From assembly GCA_946480295.1 (NCBI GenBank), contig CAMLIT010000004.1, forward strand, positions 1-64,000: 64,000 nt of DNA, read 5' to 3'. How positions within the stretch are numbered: position 1 is the stretch's first letter; each line of letters opens with the position of its first letter. A program made the translations under genes and the position numbers. The notes under the pieces are model-generated. The model saw only the letters and a list, made by a program, of their open reading frames with translations. It was not told the origin of the DNA and did no database searches. This stretch comes from an uncultured Gemmatimonadota bacterium (GTDB lineage: Bacteria > Gemmatimonadota > Gemmatimonadetes > Gemmatimonadales > Gemmatimonadaceae). This document shows, one piece after another, positions 1 through 9,242 of the stretch.

Positions 1-134
1 TCGCCGACGCGCGCGCCATGGGCCGCGCCCTCGCCTACGAGCTCGTCAAGGAGACGTATCGCTTCACCACGACGCCGCGCCAGCGGCGCTCGCCCGAACC
101 GGAGGCCGCCGCGACGGCGGCAGCGACAGCATGA
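1..134 (+). CDS. C-terminal end of an unidentified protein (partial)
   Basis: The window opens inside a reading frame (codons starting at base 3) that runs 43 codons to a TGA at 132-134. The visible tail contains AYELVKETYRF followed by a low-complexity Pro/Ala/Glu-rich end. The stop overlaps the start of uxaA in an ATGA arrangement, so it is probably the preceding gene of the same operon. Too little is visible to name a family; a uronate isomerase would fit the context but I do not recognise its C-terminus here. Confidence 0.55.
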   Translation, partial: ADARAMGRALAYELVKETYRFTTTPRQRRSPEPEAAATAAATA

Positions 135-1639
135 GTGAACGAGAACGGCCGTCGACGATCCGCATCCACCCGACGGACACGGTGGCCATCGCCGTCCGCG
201 CGCTCCAGCCGGGCGAGGTGGTGGCCGCCGGCGACGCGCGCGTCACGGTGCGCGACGAGATTCCCGCCGGCCACAAGGTCGCGCTGCGCGCGCACGAGGC
301 GGGGGAGCCGGTCGTGAAGTACGGCTTCCCGATCGGCCGCACCACCGAGCCGGTCGCGCCCGGGGCGTGGGTCCATTCCCACAACCTGAAGACGCAGCTC
401 GAGGGGCTGCTCGAGTACTCCTACGCGCCCTCGACTGACGGCGCCGCGAAGCCGGGCGCGATGCCCACCTTCATGGGGTACCGCCGCAGGAACGGCCGCA
501 TCGGCACGCGGAACGAGATCTGGATCCTCAACACCGTCGGCTGCGTGAACCACGCCGCCGAGCGGATCGCGAAGCTCACCACCGAGCGCTTCGCCGGCCA
601 GATCGAGGGCGTGCACGCCTTCGCGCACCCGTACGGCTGCAGCCAGCTCGGCGACGACCTGAAGAACACGCAGCGCGTGCTCGCCGGCCTGATGAAGAAC
701 CCGAACGCCGGCGGGGTGCTCGTGCTCGGCCTCGGGTGCGAGAACAACCAGATGGACGCGCTCCTGAAGCTCGCCGGCGACGACGTGGATCGCGAGCGCC
801 TGCGCTTCTTCAACTCGCAGGAGGTCATCGACGAGCTGGAAGAGGGGACGGAGGCGGTGGCCGAGCTGGTGAAGCGCGTCGCCGCCGACCAGCGCGTCGA
901 GTGTCCCGCGTCGGATCTCGTCCTCGGGCACAAGTGCGGCGGCTCCGACGGCTTCAGCGGCATCTCGGCGAACGCGGTCGTCGGTCGCATCGCCGACCGG
1001 CTCACCGCGCTCGGCGGGTGCGTCGTGCTCACCGAGGTGCCGGAGATGTTCGGCGCCGAGCAGGTGCTCATGAACCGCGCGGCGAACGAGCAGGTCTTCC
1101 GCGAGATCGTGCGGATGATCGGCGACTTCAAGGAGTACTTCATCCGCCACGACCAGCCGATCTACGAGAACCCGTCGCCGGGGAACAAGGCGGGCGGACT
1201 GACCACCCTGGAGGAGAAGTCGTTAGGCGCGATCCAGAAGGGCGGCCGCGCGACCGTCTCGCGCGTCCTCCGCTACGGCCAGGCGGCGACCACCGGCGGG
1301 CTGCAGCTCCTCGAGGCGCCGGGGAACGACGCCGTCTCCTCCACCGCGATGGTGGCGAGCGGCGCGACGGTGCTCCTCTTCACCACCGGCCGCGGCACCC
1401 CCCTCGGCTTCCCCGTGCCGACGATCAAGGTCGCGTCGAACAGCGACATCGCCGCGCGCAAGCCGCACTGGATCGACTTCAACGCCGGCGCCCTGCTCGA
1501 CGGCACGGCGACGATGGACCAGCTCGCGGACGAGCTGTTCGCCCTCGTGCTCGACGTCGCGTCCGGGCGCACGCTCGCCAACAACGAGAAGAACGGCTAT
1601 CGCGAGATCGCCATCTGGAAGGAAGGGGTGACCCTCTAG
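131..1639 (+). CDS. uxaA: altronate dehydratase UxaA
   Basis: A 502-residue enzyme predicted to dehydrate D-altronate to 2-keto-3-deoxygluconate in the cytoplasm, the last specific step of galacturonate catabolism. Residues about 10-90 form the N-terminal SAF domain. The dehydratase body follows, with GYRRRNGRIGTRNE near 117, HPYGCSQLGDD near 166, GLGCENNQ near 200, HKCGGSDGFSG near 267 and TGRGTPLGFPVPT late in the chain. Length is close to E. coli UxaA. The ATG overlaps the upstream stop (ATGA), and uxaB begins at the base after its stop, so the genes are translationally coupled. A rare TTA leucine codon sits in a TCGTTAGGCG decamer at 1220-1229. Confidence 0.95.
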   Translation: MSERERPSTIRIHPTDTVAIAVRALQPGEVVAAGDARVTVRDEIPAGHKVALRAHEAGEPVVKYGFPIGRTTEPVAPGAWVHSHNLKTQLEGLLEYSYAPSTDGAAKPGAMPTFMGYRRRNGRIGTRNEIWILNTVGCVNHAAERIAKLTTERFAGQIEGVHAFAHPYGCSQLGDDLKNTQRVLAGLMKNPNAGGVLVLGLGCENNQMDALLKLAGDDVDRERLRFFNSQEVIDELEEGTEAVAELVKRVAADQRVECPASDLVLGHKCGGSDGFSGISANAVVGRIADRLTALGGCVVLTEVPEMFGAEQVLMNRAANEQVFREIVRMIGDFKEYFIRHDQPIYENPSPGNKAGGLTTLEEKSLGAIQKGGRATVSRVLRYGQAATTGGLQLLEAPGNDAVSSTAMVASGATVLLFTTGRGTPLGFPVPTIKVASNSDIAARKPHWIDFNAGALLDGTATMDQLADELFALVLDVASGRTLANNEKNGYREIAIWKEGVTL

Positions 1640-3172
1640 ATGTCCGCCCTTCCGACGCTCTCCCGCGAGCTCCTGCGCTCCCCCGACGCCGCGTCGCGCG
1701 CCGGGGTGCACCTCCCCGATCCCGCGCTCCTCGACCTCCCCGAGCGCGCGGTGCAGTTCGGCACCGGCGCCTTCCTGCGCGGCTTCGTCGAGTTCTTCGT
1801 CGACGAGGCGAACCGCCGCGGCACCTTCGGCGGGCGCATCGTCGCCGTCGGCTCCACCGGCAGCGGGCGCGACGAGGTCCTGACGCGCCAGGACGGGCTG
1901 TACACCCTCGCGACCCAGGGCATCGCCGACGGCGAGGCGCGGCGCGACTACCGCGTCGTCGCCTCGCTCAGCCGCGCCCTCTCCGCGGCGCACGAGTGGG
2001 ACGCGGTGCTCGCCTGCGCCCGCAACCCGTGGCTCGAGCTGGTGTTCTCGAACACCACCGAGGTCGGCATCGTGCTCGACGAGCAGGACACGCCCGATGC
2101 CGCGCCGCCGCGCTCCTTCCCCGGCAAGCTGACGCGCTTCCTCCACGAGCGGGCGCGCACCTTCGCCTTCTCGCGCGACAAGGGCGTCGTCGTCCTCCCC
2201 TGCGAGCTCGTGGAAGGGAACGGCGACCGGCTCCGCGACATCGTGCTCGCGCTCGCGGCGCGCTGGGGGCTCGGCCGCCCCTTCGCGCGGTGGATCGAGC
2301 AGGCGGTGCCCTTCTGCAACACCCTCGTCGACCGCATCGTGCCGGGCGCGCCCGCGCCTGACGATCGCGAGGCGATCTTCGAGAGCCTCGGCTATCGCGA
2401 CGAGCTGCTCACGACCTGCGAGAGCTATCGCCTCTTCGCCATCGAGGGAGACGCGGTGCTGCGCGCGCGCCTCGGCTTCGCCGATGCCGACGAGGGGATC
2501 GTCGTCACCCCGGACGTCTCCCCGTATCGCGAGCGCAAGGTGCGCCTGCTCAACGGCGCGCACACCGTGATGGTCCCGGCGGCGATCCTCGCCGGGTGCG
2601 AGACGGTGCGCGAGGCGGTCACGCACGACCTCGTCGGCCGCTTCCTGCGGCGGGCGCAGCTCGAGGAGATCCTCCCCACCGTGGAGGCGCCGGGGGCGGA
2701 GGCGTTCGCGCGCGACGTGCTCGACCGTTTCGCCAATCCATACATCCTCCACGCGCTGTTCGACATCACCCTCCAGGGGACGATGAAGTTCCGCGTGCGG
2801 GTCGTGCCGTCCATCGTCCGGTACGCGGAGCTCTTCGGCCGCGTGCCGCAGGCCCTCGCGTTCGGGTTCGCCACGTATCTAATCTTCATGCGCGGCGAGG
2901 CGCAGGACGCGCGGCGCCGCGCCGGCCTTCCCGTGCCGGCGGACGACCAGGGCGGGCGCGTGCGCGCGCTCTGGGATTCGCTCGACGACGACTCGGCCCC
3001 GGCGCTCGCCGGGCTCGTGACCACCGCGGCCGCGGACACGAGCCTCTGGGGAACCGACCTGACTCGCATACCCGGCTTCAGCGAAGCCGTCACCGATCAC
3101 CTCGTGCGCGTCCAGCGCGACGGCCCGGCCGCCGCCCTGGAGGTGCTGCTCGCCGTCGCCCCGGCGCTCTGA
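1640..3172 (+). CDS. uxaB: tagaturonate reductase (altronate oxidoreductase) UxaB
   Basis: A 510-residue NAD-dependent reductase of the mannitol dehydrogenase/polyol-specific long-chain family, predicted to reduce tagaturonate to altronate. The N-terminal Rossmann segment has QFGTGAFLRGFVE near residue 34 and IVAVGSTGSGR near 65. The C-terminal domain has the family-typical CNTLVDRIVPG and the K-x5-N-x3-H type motif in KVRLLNGAHT. It starts directly after the uxaA stop and is followed 10 bases later by eda. Fructuronate reductase (UxaB/UxuB paralogue) is the main alternative; pairing with uxaA rather than uxuA favours UxaB. Confidence 0.92.
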   Translation: MSALPTLSRELLRSPDAASRAGVHLPDPALLDLPERAVQFGTGAFLRGFVEFFVDEANRRGTFGGRIVAVGSTGSGRDEVLTRQDGLYTLATQGIADGEARRDYRVVASLSRALSAAHEWDAVLACARNPWLELVFSNTTEVGIVLDEQDTPDAAPPRSFPGKLTRFLHERARTFAFSRDKGVVVLPCELVEGNGDRLRDIVLALAARWGLGRPFARWIEQAVPFCNTLVDRIVPGAPAPDDREAIFESLGYRDELLTTCESYRLFAIEGDAVLRARLGFADADEGIVVTPDVSPYRERKVRLLNGAHTVMVPAAILAGCETVREAVTHDLVGRFLRRAQLEEILPTVEAPGAEAFARDVLDRFANPYILHALFDITLQGTMKFRVRVVPSIVRYAELFGRVPQALAFGFATYLIFMRGEAQDARRRAGLPVPADDQGGRVRALWDSLDDDSAPALAGLVTTAAADTSLWGTDLTRIPGFSEAVTDHLVRVQRDGPAAALEVLLAVAPAL

Positions 3173-3182
3173 ACATCCCGAC

Positions 3183-3878
3183 ATGAAAACCATGGCTACC
3201 CCGAACACAGTGAAGGCGCCGGCGGAGGGCGTGCTCGAGCGCCTGCGGCGCATCAAGATCGCGCCGGTCATCGTCATCGATGATCCGCTCGACGCCGTGC
3301 CCCTGGCGGCGGCGCTGACGGAGGGCGGGCTCTCGTGCGCCGAGGTCACCTTCCGCACGGCGGGCGCGCTCGAGGCGCTCCGCCGCATCACCGCCGAGTA
3401 TCCAGGCATGCTCGCCGGCGCCGGCACGGTGCTCACGCCGCAGCAGGCCGCCGACGCGCGGGCCGCGGGCGCGCAGTTCATCGTCGCGCCGGGGTTCAAC
3501 CCCGCCGTCGTCGACTACTGCCTGGAGCACGGCATCCCGGTGTATCCCGGCGTGTGCACGCCGACCGAGATCGAGGCGGCGTTGCAGAAGGGGCTCAAGG
3601 TGCTGAAGTTCTTCCCGGCCGAGCCGATCGGCGGACTCCCCTACCTCAAGGCCATCTCCGGCCCGTACCCGATGATCGAGTTCATTCCCACCGGCGGGAT
3701 CAACCTGACCAACCTCTCGAAGTATCTCGCGTTCAAGAAGATCGTCGCCTGCGGCGGCTCGTGGATGGCGCCGACGGAGTGGATCGCGTCGAAGCAGTTC
3801 GGCCGCATCCGCGACGAGGCGCGCAACGCGGTCGCCGCCGTCCGTGAGATCATGAGCGGCTCGTGGAGCATCGCATGA
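3183..3878 (+). CDS. eda: KDPG/KHG aldolase Eda
   Basis: A 231-residue class I aldolase predicted to split 2-keto-3-deoxy-6-phosphogluconate into pyruvate and glyceraldehyde 3-phosphate. It shows the TIM-barrel landmarks of the family: [14 protein letters not shown], the catalytic Glu region; [11 protein letters not shown]; and the Schiff-base lysine in LKFFPAE, followed by PTGGI. An alternative in-frame ATG lies three codons downstream at 3192. The stop overlaps the kdgK start by 4 bases. It is somewhat longer than the E. coli protein, with the extra length at the C-terminus. Confidence 0.93.
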   Translation: MKTMATPNTVKAPAEGVLERLRRIKIAPVIVIDDPLDAVPLAAALTEGGLSCAEVTFRTAGALEALRRITAEYPGMLAGAGTVLTPQQAADARAAGAQFIVAPGFNPAVVDYCLEHGIPVYPGVCTPTEIEAALQKGLKVLKFFPAEPIGGLPYLKAISGPYPMIEFIPTGGINLTNLSKYLAFKKIVACGGSWMAPTEWIASKQFGRIRDEARNAVAAVREIMSGSWSIA

Positions 3879-4906
3879 CGCGAGTCGTCACCTTCGGCGA
3901 GGTCATGCTCCGGCTCAAGTCGCCGGGCGTCGAGCGCCTCTTCCAGTCGCCGCTGCTCGAGGCGACGTTCGGCGGCGCGGAGGCGAACGTCGCCGTGTCG
4001 CTGGCGAACTACGGCGTGCCCGCCACCTTCGTCACCGCCATCCCGGCGAACAACGTCGGGGACGCGGCCGTCGGCGAGCTGCGCCGCCACGGCGTCGACA
4101 CGAGCGCCATCAAGCGGCAGGGCGAGCGGCTCGGCATCTACTTCCTCGAGACGGGCGCGAACCAGCGGGCGTCGAAGGTCACCTACGACCGCGCCGGGTC
4201 GAGCATCGCGACGGCGAAGCCGGGCGACTTCGACTGGGAGGCGATCCTCGACGGCGCCGACTGGTTCCACGTGAGCGGCGTGACGCCGGCGATCAGCGCC
4301 TGTGCCGCGGAGCTCGCGCTCCAGGCGGTGCAGGCGGCGCAGGGGAAGGGCGTCACCGTCTCCTGCGACTACAACTACCGCAAGAACCTCTGGAAGTACG
4401 GCAGGAAGGCGCCCGAGGTGATGCGCGAGATCGTCAGGCACGTCGACGTCGGCATCGCCAACGAGGAGGACTGCCAGAAGGCGCTCGGCATCGACATCGA
4501 CGTCGACGTCGAGTCGGGGGCGCTGCACGAGGAGAAGTACCGCGTGCTCGCCCAGCGCGTGCTCGACGCCTTCCCGAACCTGCAGAAGCAGGTCATCACG
4601 CTCCGGGAGAGCCGGAGCGCGGATCAGAACGGGTGGTCGGCGGTCCTGTTGAACCGACAGTCGTCCTTCGCGCGCAGCGCGAGATACGACATCACCGACA
4701 TCGTGGACCGCGTGGGCGCCGGCGATTCCTTCGCCGGGGGGCTGATCTACGGCCTGCTCACCTACCGCGACGATGCCCGGGCGCTGGAGTTCGCGACCGC
4801 GGCCTCGTGCCTCAAGCACTCGATCCACGGGGACTTCAACCGGGTCGGCGTGAGCGAGGTCGAGGCCCTCATGAAAGGAGACGCGAGCGGTCGCGTACAG
4901 CGCTAG
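3875..4906 (+). CDS. kdgK: 2-keto-3-deoxygluconate kinase KdgK (PfkB family)
   Basis: A 343-residue sugar kinase predicted to phosphorylate 2-keto-3-deoxygluconate to KDPG, feeding Eda. The N-terminus [13 protein letters not shown] and [16 protein letters not shown] are typical of KdgK-like PfkB kinases; [13 protein letters not shown] is PfkB signature 2 with the catalytic Asp. I chose the ATG at 3875 because it overlaps the eda stop as ATGA and the conserved N-terminus begins immediately after it. An in-frame GTG at 3863 would add only four residues inside eda. Confidence 0.93.
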   Translation: MTRVVTFGEVMLRLKSPGVERLFQSPLLEATFGGAEANVAVSLANYGVPATFVTAIPANNVGDAAVGELRRHGVDTSAIKRQGERLGIYFLETGANQRASKVTYDRAGSSIATAKPGDFDWEAILDGADWFHVSGVTPAISACAAELALQAVQAAQGKGVTVSCDYNYRKNLWKYGRKAPEVMREIVRHVDVGIANEEDCQKALGIDIDVDVESGALHEEKYRVLAQRVLDAFPNLQKQVITLRESRSADQNGWSAVLLNRQSSFARSARYDITDIVDRVGAGDSFAGGLIYGLLTYRDDARALEFATAASCLKHSIHGDFNRVGVSEVEALMKGDASGRVQR

Positions 4907-4951
4907 CCACCACCAGAGCCGCCTGCAGCGGAAGCCCACCAGGAGAACGTG

Positions 4952-6319
4952 ATGGCCGAACCCACCCGGACGACACCCGAACGCAACGTCTCGCCCATCC
5001 ACGACCCCGCCGTCACGGCGTCGGGGGCGACCGGCATCGCGGTGAGCGGTGCGCTCGAACGCATCGGCAGGTATCGATGGACGATCTGCGCGCTGCTCTT
5101 CTTCGCGACGACGATCAATTACATCGACCGGCAGGTCATCGGCATCCTGGCGCCCACGCTGCAGCGCGAGCTCCACTGGTCGGAGACCGACTACAGCGCC
5201 GTCGTCTCGTGGTTCACCGCGGCGTACGCGATCGGCTTCCTCTTCGCCGGCCGCCTGCTCGACAAGGTCGGCACGAAGATCGGCTTCGCGATCTCCATCG
5301 TGATCTGGAGCTGCGCGGCGATGGCGCACTCGCTGGCGCGCAACGCCGTCGAGTTCAGCATGGCGCGCTTCGGCCTCGGTCTCGGTGAGTCGGGCAACTT
5401 CCCGGCGTCGATCAAGACCGTCGCGGAGTGGTTCCCGCTGCGCGAGCGCGCCCTCGCGACCGGGATCTTCAACGCCGGCACGAACGTGGGCGCGATCGTC
5501 GCGCCGATCGCCGTGCCGTTCATCGCGCTCCACTTCGGCTGGCGCGCGGCGTTCATCTGGACGGGCCTCCTCAGCGCGACCTGGCTCGTCTTCTGGCTCA
5601 ACATCTACAAGCCGCCGCGCCAGCACCCGAAGCTGAAGGCGGCCGAGCTCGCGCACATCGAGAGCGAGCCGGCGGAGCCCGGCGTGCGCCTGCGCTGGAT
5701 CGACCTCCTGAAGCACCGGCAGACCTGGGCGTTCGCCCTTGGCAAGGGGATGACCGACCCGGTCTGGTGGTTCTATCTGTTCTGGCTCCCCAAGTTCCTC
5801 GACGCGCGCTACGGCATCAAGCTGTCGCAGCTCGCCGCGCCGCTCGTCGTCATCTACCTGCTCGCCGACATGGGCTCCGTCTTCGGCGGCTGGCTCTCCG
5901 GCGCGCTGATGAAGCGCGGCTGGTCGGTGAACGCGGGCCGCAAGACGACGATGCTCATCGCCGCCGCGCTCATCGTGCCGACGGTCTTCGCGCCGTCCGC
6001 GTCGAACATGTGGGTGGCCGTGATCATCGTCGGCGTCGCGGCGGCCTGCCACCAGTGGTGGTCGGCGAACGTGTTCACGCTCGCCAGCGACATGTTCCCG
6101 AAGCGCGCCGTCGGCTCCGTCGTCGGCATCGGCGGCTTCGCCGGCGCGGTCACGGGCTTCGGCTTCCAGCGGCTGACGGGGTGGATCCTCCAGACCACCC
6201 ACGACAACTACACGCCGGTGTTCCTGATGTGCGGCTTCGCCTATCTGTCGGCGCTGCTCGTCGTCCACCTGCTCGCGCCCCGGCTGAAGAAGGCCGACCT
6301 CGAGGTTTCCGCGGCCTGA
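4952..6319 (+). CDS. exuT: hexuronate MFS transporter ExuT-type
   Basis: A 455-residue major facilitator superfamily permease of the anion:cation symporter family, predicted to import galacturonate/glucuronate across the inner membrane. About 12 hydrophobic segments are visible. INYIDRQVIGILAPTLQ in the first helix, AGRLLDKVGTK in the loop 2-3 signature and GLGESGNFPASIK are typical of ExuT-like proteins. AGGAGA at 4940-4945 places the ATG at 4952 at a good distance; an in-frame GTG directly before it is too close. The stop overlaps the next ATG by one base. Substrate is inferred from family and context. Confidence 0.9.
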   Translation: MAEPTRTTPERNVSPIHDPAVTASGATGIAVSGALERIGRYRWTICALLFFATTINYIDRQVIGILAPTLQRELHWSETDYSAVVSWFTAAYAIGFLFAGRLLDKVGTKIGFAISIVIWSCAAMAHSLARNAVEFSMARFGLGLGESGNFPASIKTVAEWFPLRERALATGIFNAGTNVGAIVAPIAVPFIALHFGWRAAFIWTGLLSATWLVFWLNIYKPPRQHPKLKAAELAHIESEPAEPGVRLRWIDLLKHRQTWAFALGKGMTDPVWWFYLFWLPKFLDARYGIKLSQLAAPLVVIYLLADMGSVFGGWLSGALMKRGWSVNAGRKTTMLIAAALIVPTVFAPSASNMWVAVIIVGVAAACHQWWSANVFTLASDMFPKRAVGSVVGIGGFAGAVTGFGFQRLTGWILQTTHDNYTPVFLMCGFAYLSALLVVHLLAPRLKKADLEVSAA

Positions 6320-7620
6320 TGCCCGTGGCCGCGCGGATCGCGCTCGTGCTCGCGGCCGTCGCGAGCGCGGGCGCGCTGGTGGGGTCCGCCGCGGCGCAGT
6401 CCGCGCCCGCGGCGAACCCGAATCCGATGGACTCGATCCGCCGGCTCCCGGGCTACCGCCCCGCCGCGGACACCGCGCCCCTCCTCCCGCCGTCGCGCGT
6501 CGCCGCGCTCCCCGCGCGCGAGCGCACGCGCTGGGACGCCTACCTCGCGCGCTCGCGCGCCCGCTACGCGCGCGACACGTCGGCGATGAACGCCGAGGTG
6601 CGCGCGGCGGGGCGCGTGACGATGGTCCGCGCGCCCTACACCCACGACTTCTCGGTCAAGCCGTACATGACCGACGCCTGGTTCGCGTCGGACAGCGCGC
6701 GCTCGATGGCCGAGGCGATCCTCTCCTTCCAGGCGCCGGACGGCGGCTGGTCGAAGCACGTGGACTTCACGAAGCACGTGCGTCAGCGGGGCGAGAGCTA
6801 CTACGCGGAGAGCGATCGCTGGGAGTGGATCTCGACGCTGGACAACGATCAGACCACCGAGGAGATGCACTTCCTCGCCCGCGCCGATCGCGTTCGCCGC
6901 GATCCGCGCTACGAGGCGGCCTTCCTCCGCGGTCTCGACTGGCTCCTCGCCGCGCAGTACCCGAACGGCTGCTGGCCGCAGGTCTACCCGCTCGAGGGGA
7001 GCTATCACGACGCCGCGACCTTCAACGACGACGCGATCGTCCACGCGATCCGCCTGCTGCACGAGGTCGCGCGTGGCGCATATCCCTTCGTGCCCGCGGC
7101 ACGCCGCGCGCGCGCCGCGGCGGCCGTCGCCAACGGCACGCGCTGCATCCTCGACGCGCAGGTCGTCGTCGCCGGCCGGCGGACCATCTGGGCGCAGCAG
7201 AACGATCCCCTCACCCTCGCCCCGACGAGCGCGCGCAGCTACGAGCTGACGTCGCTCAGCGCGCGGGAGAGCGTGCCGGTGATGGAATGGCTCATGAGCC
7301 TTCCGCATCCCGACGCGCGCACCGTCGCCGCCGTGCACGACGCCGCGGCGTGGTTCCGCGCGCACGCGATCCGCGGCTACGAGTACCCGAGCTCTGATGT
7401 GGGGCTGCGCCCCAAGCCCGGCGCGGGGCCGCTGTGGGCGCGCATGTCCGAGATCGGCACCAACCGGCCGATCTTCGCCAACCGCGACGGCCGGAAGCTC
7501 TACGACTACGCGCGGCTCACGGACCGGCGCCACGGCTACGGCTGGTTCACCGACGATCCGGCGCGGGCGCTCGCCGAGTACGACCGCTGGGCGCAGGCGC
7601 ACCCGCGCTCCACCCACTGA
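6319..7620 (+). CDS. secreted pectate lyase, family PL10
   Basis: A 433-residue pectate lyase predicted to cleave polygalacturonan by beta-elimination outside the cytoplasm. Residues 1-27 form a signal peptide ending near SAAAQS. The mature part has the PL10 blocks DNDQTTEEMHFLARAD, YHDAATFNDDAIVHAI, TIWAQQNDPLT with ARSYELTSLSARESV, and NRPIFANRDG with YDYARLTDRRHGYGWF. No carbohydrate-binding module is attached. Its unsaturated products match the GH105 and KduI/KduD genes downstream. The start overlaps the exuT stop (TGATG). Confidence 0.92.
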   Translation: MPVAARIALVLAAVASAGALVGSAAAQSAPAANPNPMDSIRRLPGYRPAADTAPLLPPSRVAALPARERTRWDAYLARSRARYARDTSAMNAEVRAAGRVTMVRAPYTHDFSVKPYMTDAWFASDSARSMAEAILSFQAPDGGWSKHVDFTKHVRQRGESYYAESDRWEWISTLDNDQTTEEMHFLARADRVRRDPRYEAAFLRGLDWLLAAQYPNGCWPQVYPLEGSYHDAATFNDDAIVHAIRLLHEVARGAYPFVPAARRARAAAAVANGTRCILDAQVVVAGRRTIWAQQNDPLTLAPTSARSYELTSLSARESVPVMEWLMSLPHPDARTVAAVHDAAAWFRAHAIRGYEYPSSDVGLRPKPGAGPLWARMSEIGTNRPIFANRDGRKLYDYARLTDRRHGYGWFTDDPARALAEYDRWAQAHPRSTH

Positions 7621-7640
7621 TCACCACACCGCCGATCGAC

Positions 7641-9107
7641 ATGGATTCCGCCAGGCGCAGTCGCCGTGATTTCGTGAAGCAGATCGTCGCGGGAGCGGGA
7701 GCGCTCGCCGTCGTCCCGCTCGTCGAGAGCTGCCGCTCGCTCGGCGCCGCCGCGTCGGGGGCCGGGAGCGCCGCCGCGACGCGCGCCTCCGCCGGGTCGC
7801 CGTGGGACGTGGTCCCGAGCGTCCTCGCGCGCATCCGGCCCCCCGTCTTTCCCGACCGCGACTTCGTCGTCACGCGCTACGGCGCCGTCGGCGACGGCAC
7901 GACCGATTGCACCGACGCCTTCCGCCAGGCGATCTCCGCCTGTGCCGCCGCCGGCGGCGGACGCGTCGTCGTCCCCGCCGGCCGCTTCCTGACTGGCGCG
8001 ATCCACCTCCGCAGCAACGTGAACCTGCACGTCGTGCGCGGCGCGACGATCGCCTTCGCGCGCGACCCGAAGGCGTATCTGCCCGTGGTGCTCACGCGCT
8101 TCGAGGGCACGGAGCTGATGAACTATTCGCCGTTCATCTACGCCCTCGACCAGCAGAACGTCGCCATCACCGGCGAGGGCACGCTCGACGGCCAGGCCGG
8201 TCCGGACACCTGGTGGTCGTGGAAGGGGAGCCGCGCCGGCGGGTGGAAGCCCGGGATGCCGAACTACGGCAGCGCCCGCGACCGCCTGCTCGACATGGCG
8301 GAGCGGGGTGTCCCCGTCGCCCAGCGCGTCTTCGGCGAGGGCAGCTACCTGCGCCCCAACTTCATCCAGCCGTACCGCTGCCGGAACGTCCTCATCGAGA
8401 ACGTCACGATCGTGAACTCCCCGATGTGGGAGATCAATCCCGTCCTCTGCACGAACGTCACCGTGCGCGGGGTGAAGATCAGCAGCAACGGGCCGAACAA
8501 CGACGGCTGCGATCCCGAGTCGTGCCGCGACGTGCTGATCGAGCGTTGCGTCTTCAACACCGGCGACGACTGCATCGCCATCAAGTCCGGGCGCAACGCC
8601 GACGGCCGTCGGCTCCACGTGCCGAGCGAGTACGTCATCGTCCGCAACTGCACCATGGCCGACGGCCACGGCGGCGTCACGATCGGCAGCGAGATCTCCG
8701 GCGACTGCCGCTGGGTGTTCGCCGAGCACAACCACATGGACAGCCCGCGCCTCGACTTTGCCCTGCGGTTGAAGAACAACGCGGCGCGTGGCGGCGTGCT
8801 CGAGCACATCTACATGCGCGACTGCACGGTCGGCCAGGTCGCGAACGCGGTGCTCACGATCGACTTCTACTACGAGGAGGGGCCGAAGGGCGCCTTCACC
8901 CCCGTCGCCCGCGACGTGCGCATGGAGCGCGTGACGAGCGGCAGGAGCCGCTACGGCCTCTACCTCCGCGGCTTCCCCAACGCCCCGATCCGCGACGTCC
9001 ACGTCACCGACTGCACCTTCGACCACGTCGCGCAGGGGAACGTCGTCGAGCACGTCGAGGGCCTCGACCTCACCGGCACGCGCATCAACGGAGCGCCGGC
9101 GGCATGA
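7641..9107 (+). CDS. exported GH28 polygalacturonase-type hydrolase
   Basis: A 488-residue right-handed beta-helix glycosidase predicted to hydrolyse galacturonan oligomers. The N-terminus RRSRRDFVKQIVAGAGALAV looks like a twin-arginine signal, so the protein is probably exported folded. GH28 catalytic features are present: NNDGCDPES, GDD at residues 308-310, GHGG at 342-345 with H343, and RLK at 376-378 in place of the usual RIK. VTRYGAVGDGTTDCTDAF is the typical start of the beta-helix. It begins 20 bases after the PL10 gene and its stop is shortly followed by a palindromic repeat. Confidence 0.92.
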   Translation: MDSARRSRRDFVKQIVAGAGALAVVPLVESCRSLGAAASGAGSAAATRASAGSPWDVVPSVLARIRPPVFPDRDFVVTRYGAVGDGTTDCTDAFRQAISACAAAGGGRVVVPAGRFLTGAIHLRSNVNLHVVRGATIAFARDPKAYLPVVLTRFEGTELMNYSPFIYALDQQNVAITGEGTLDGQAGPDTWWSWKGSRAGGWKPGMPNYGSARDRLLDMAERGVPVAQRVFGEGSYLRPNFIQPYRCRNVLIENVTIVNSPMWEINPVLCTNVTVRGVKISSNGPNNDGCDPESCRDVLIERCVFNTGDDCIAIKSGRNADGRRLHVPSEYVIVRNCTMADGHGGVTIGSEISGDCRWVFAEHNHMDSPRLDFALRLKNNAARGGVLEHIYMRDCTVGQVANAVLTIDFYYEEGPKGAFTPVARDVRMERVTSGRSRYGLYLRGFPNAPIRDVHVTDCTFDHVAQGNVVEHVEGLDLTGTRINGAPAA

Positions 9108-9158
9108 GCGGCGAGAGGAGCCGTACGATCGCCGCGCGCGTGGCGTCCAGTGCGAGAG

Positions 9159-9242
9159 TTGTCATCCTGAGCGAAGCGACGGATCCGGCCCCGGTGCGCC
9201 CGAGCCGGATCCTTCGGTCGCTGCGCTCCCGCAGGATGACAA
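9159..9242 (+). repeat. palindromic dispersed repeat with GTCATCC ends
   Basis: An imperfect inverted repeat of about 84 bases. The left end TTGTCATCCTGAGCGAAGCG and the right end CGCAGGATGACAA are complementary, with GGATCCGG/CCGGATCC inside the arms. The same type of element (GTCATCCTGAGCG...GGATC) is widespread as an intergenic palindrome in many bacterial genomes. Here it occupies the whole gap between the GH28 and GH105 genes and its right arm contains the likely start codon of the GH105 gene. Confidence 0.8.

Noticed and set aside
736..2361. Long arginine-rich plus-strand frame over uxaA and uxaB
   Set aside because: Arg/Pro/Gly-rich composition typical of an out-of-frame translation of GC-rich genes; no family motif, and it overlaps two certain genes.
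3641..6268. 875-codon minus-strand open frame
   Set aside because: Lies opposite eda, kdgK and exuT; His/Arg/Asp-rich shadow sequence without motif or ribosome-binding site.
9104..9235. Coding extension of the GH105 protein from the ATG overlapping the GH28 stop
   Set aside because: The extra residues derive from a palindromic repeat and would bury the signal peptide; kept only as an alternative start.
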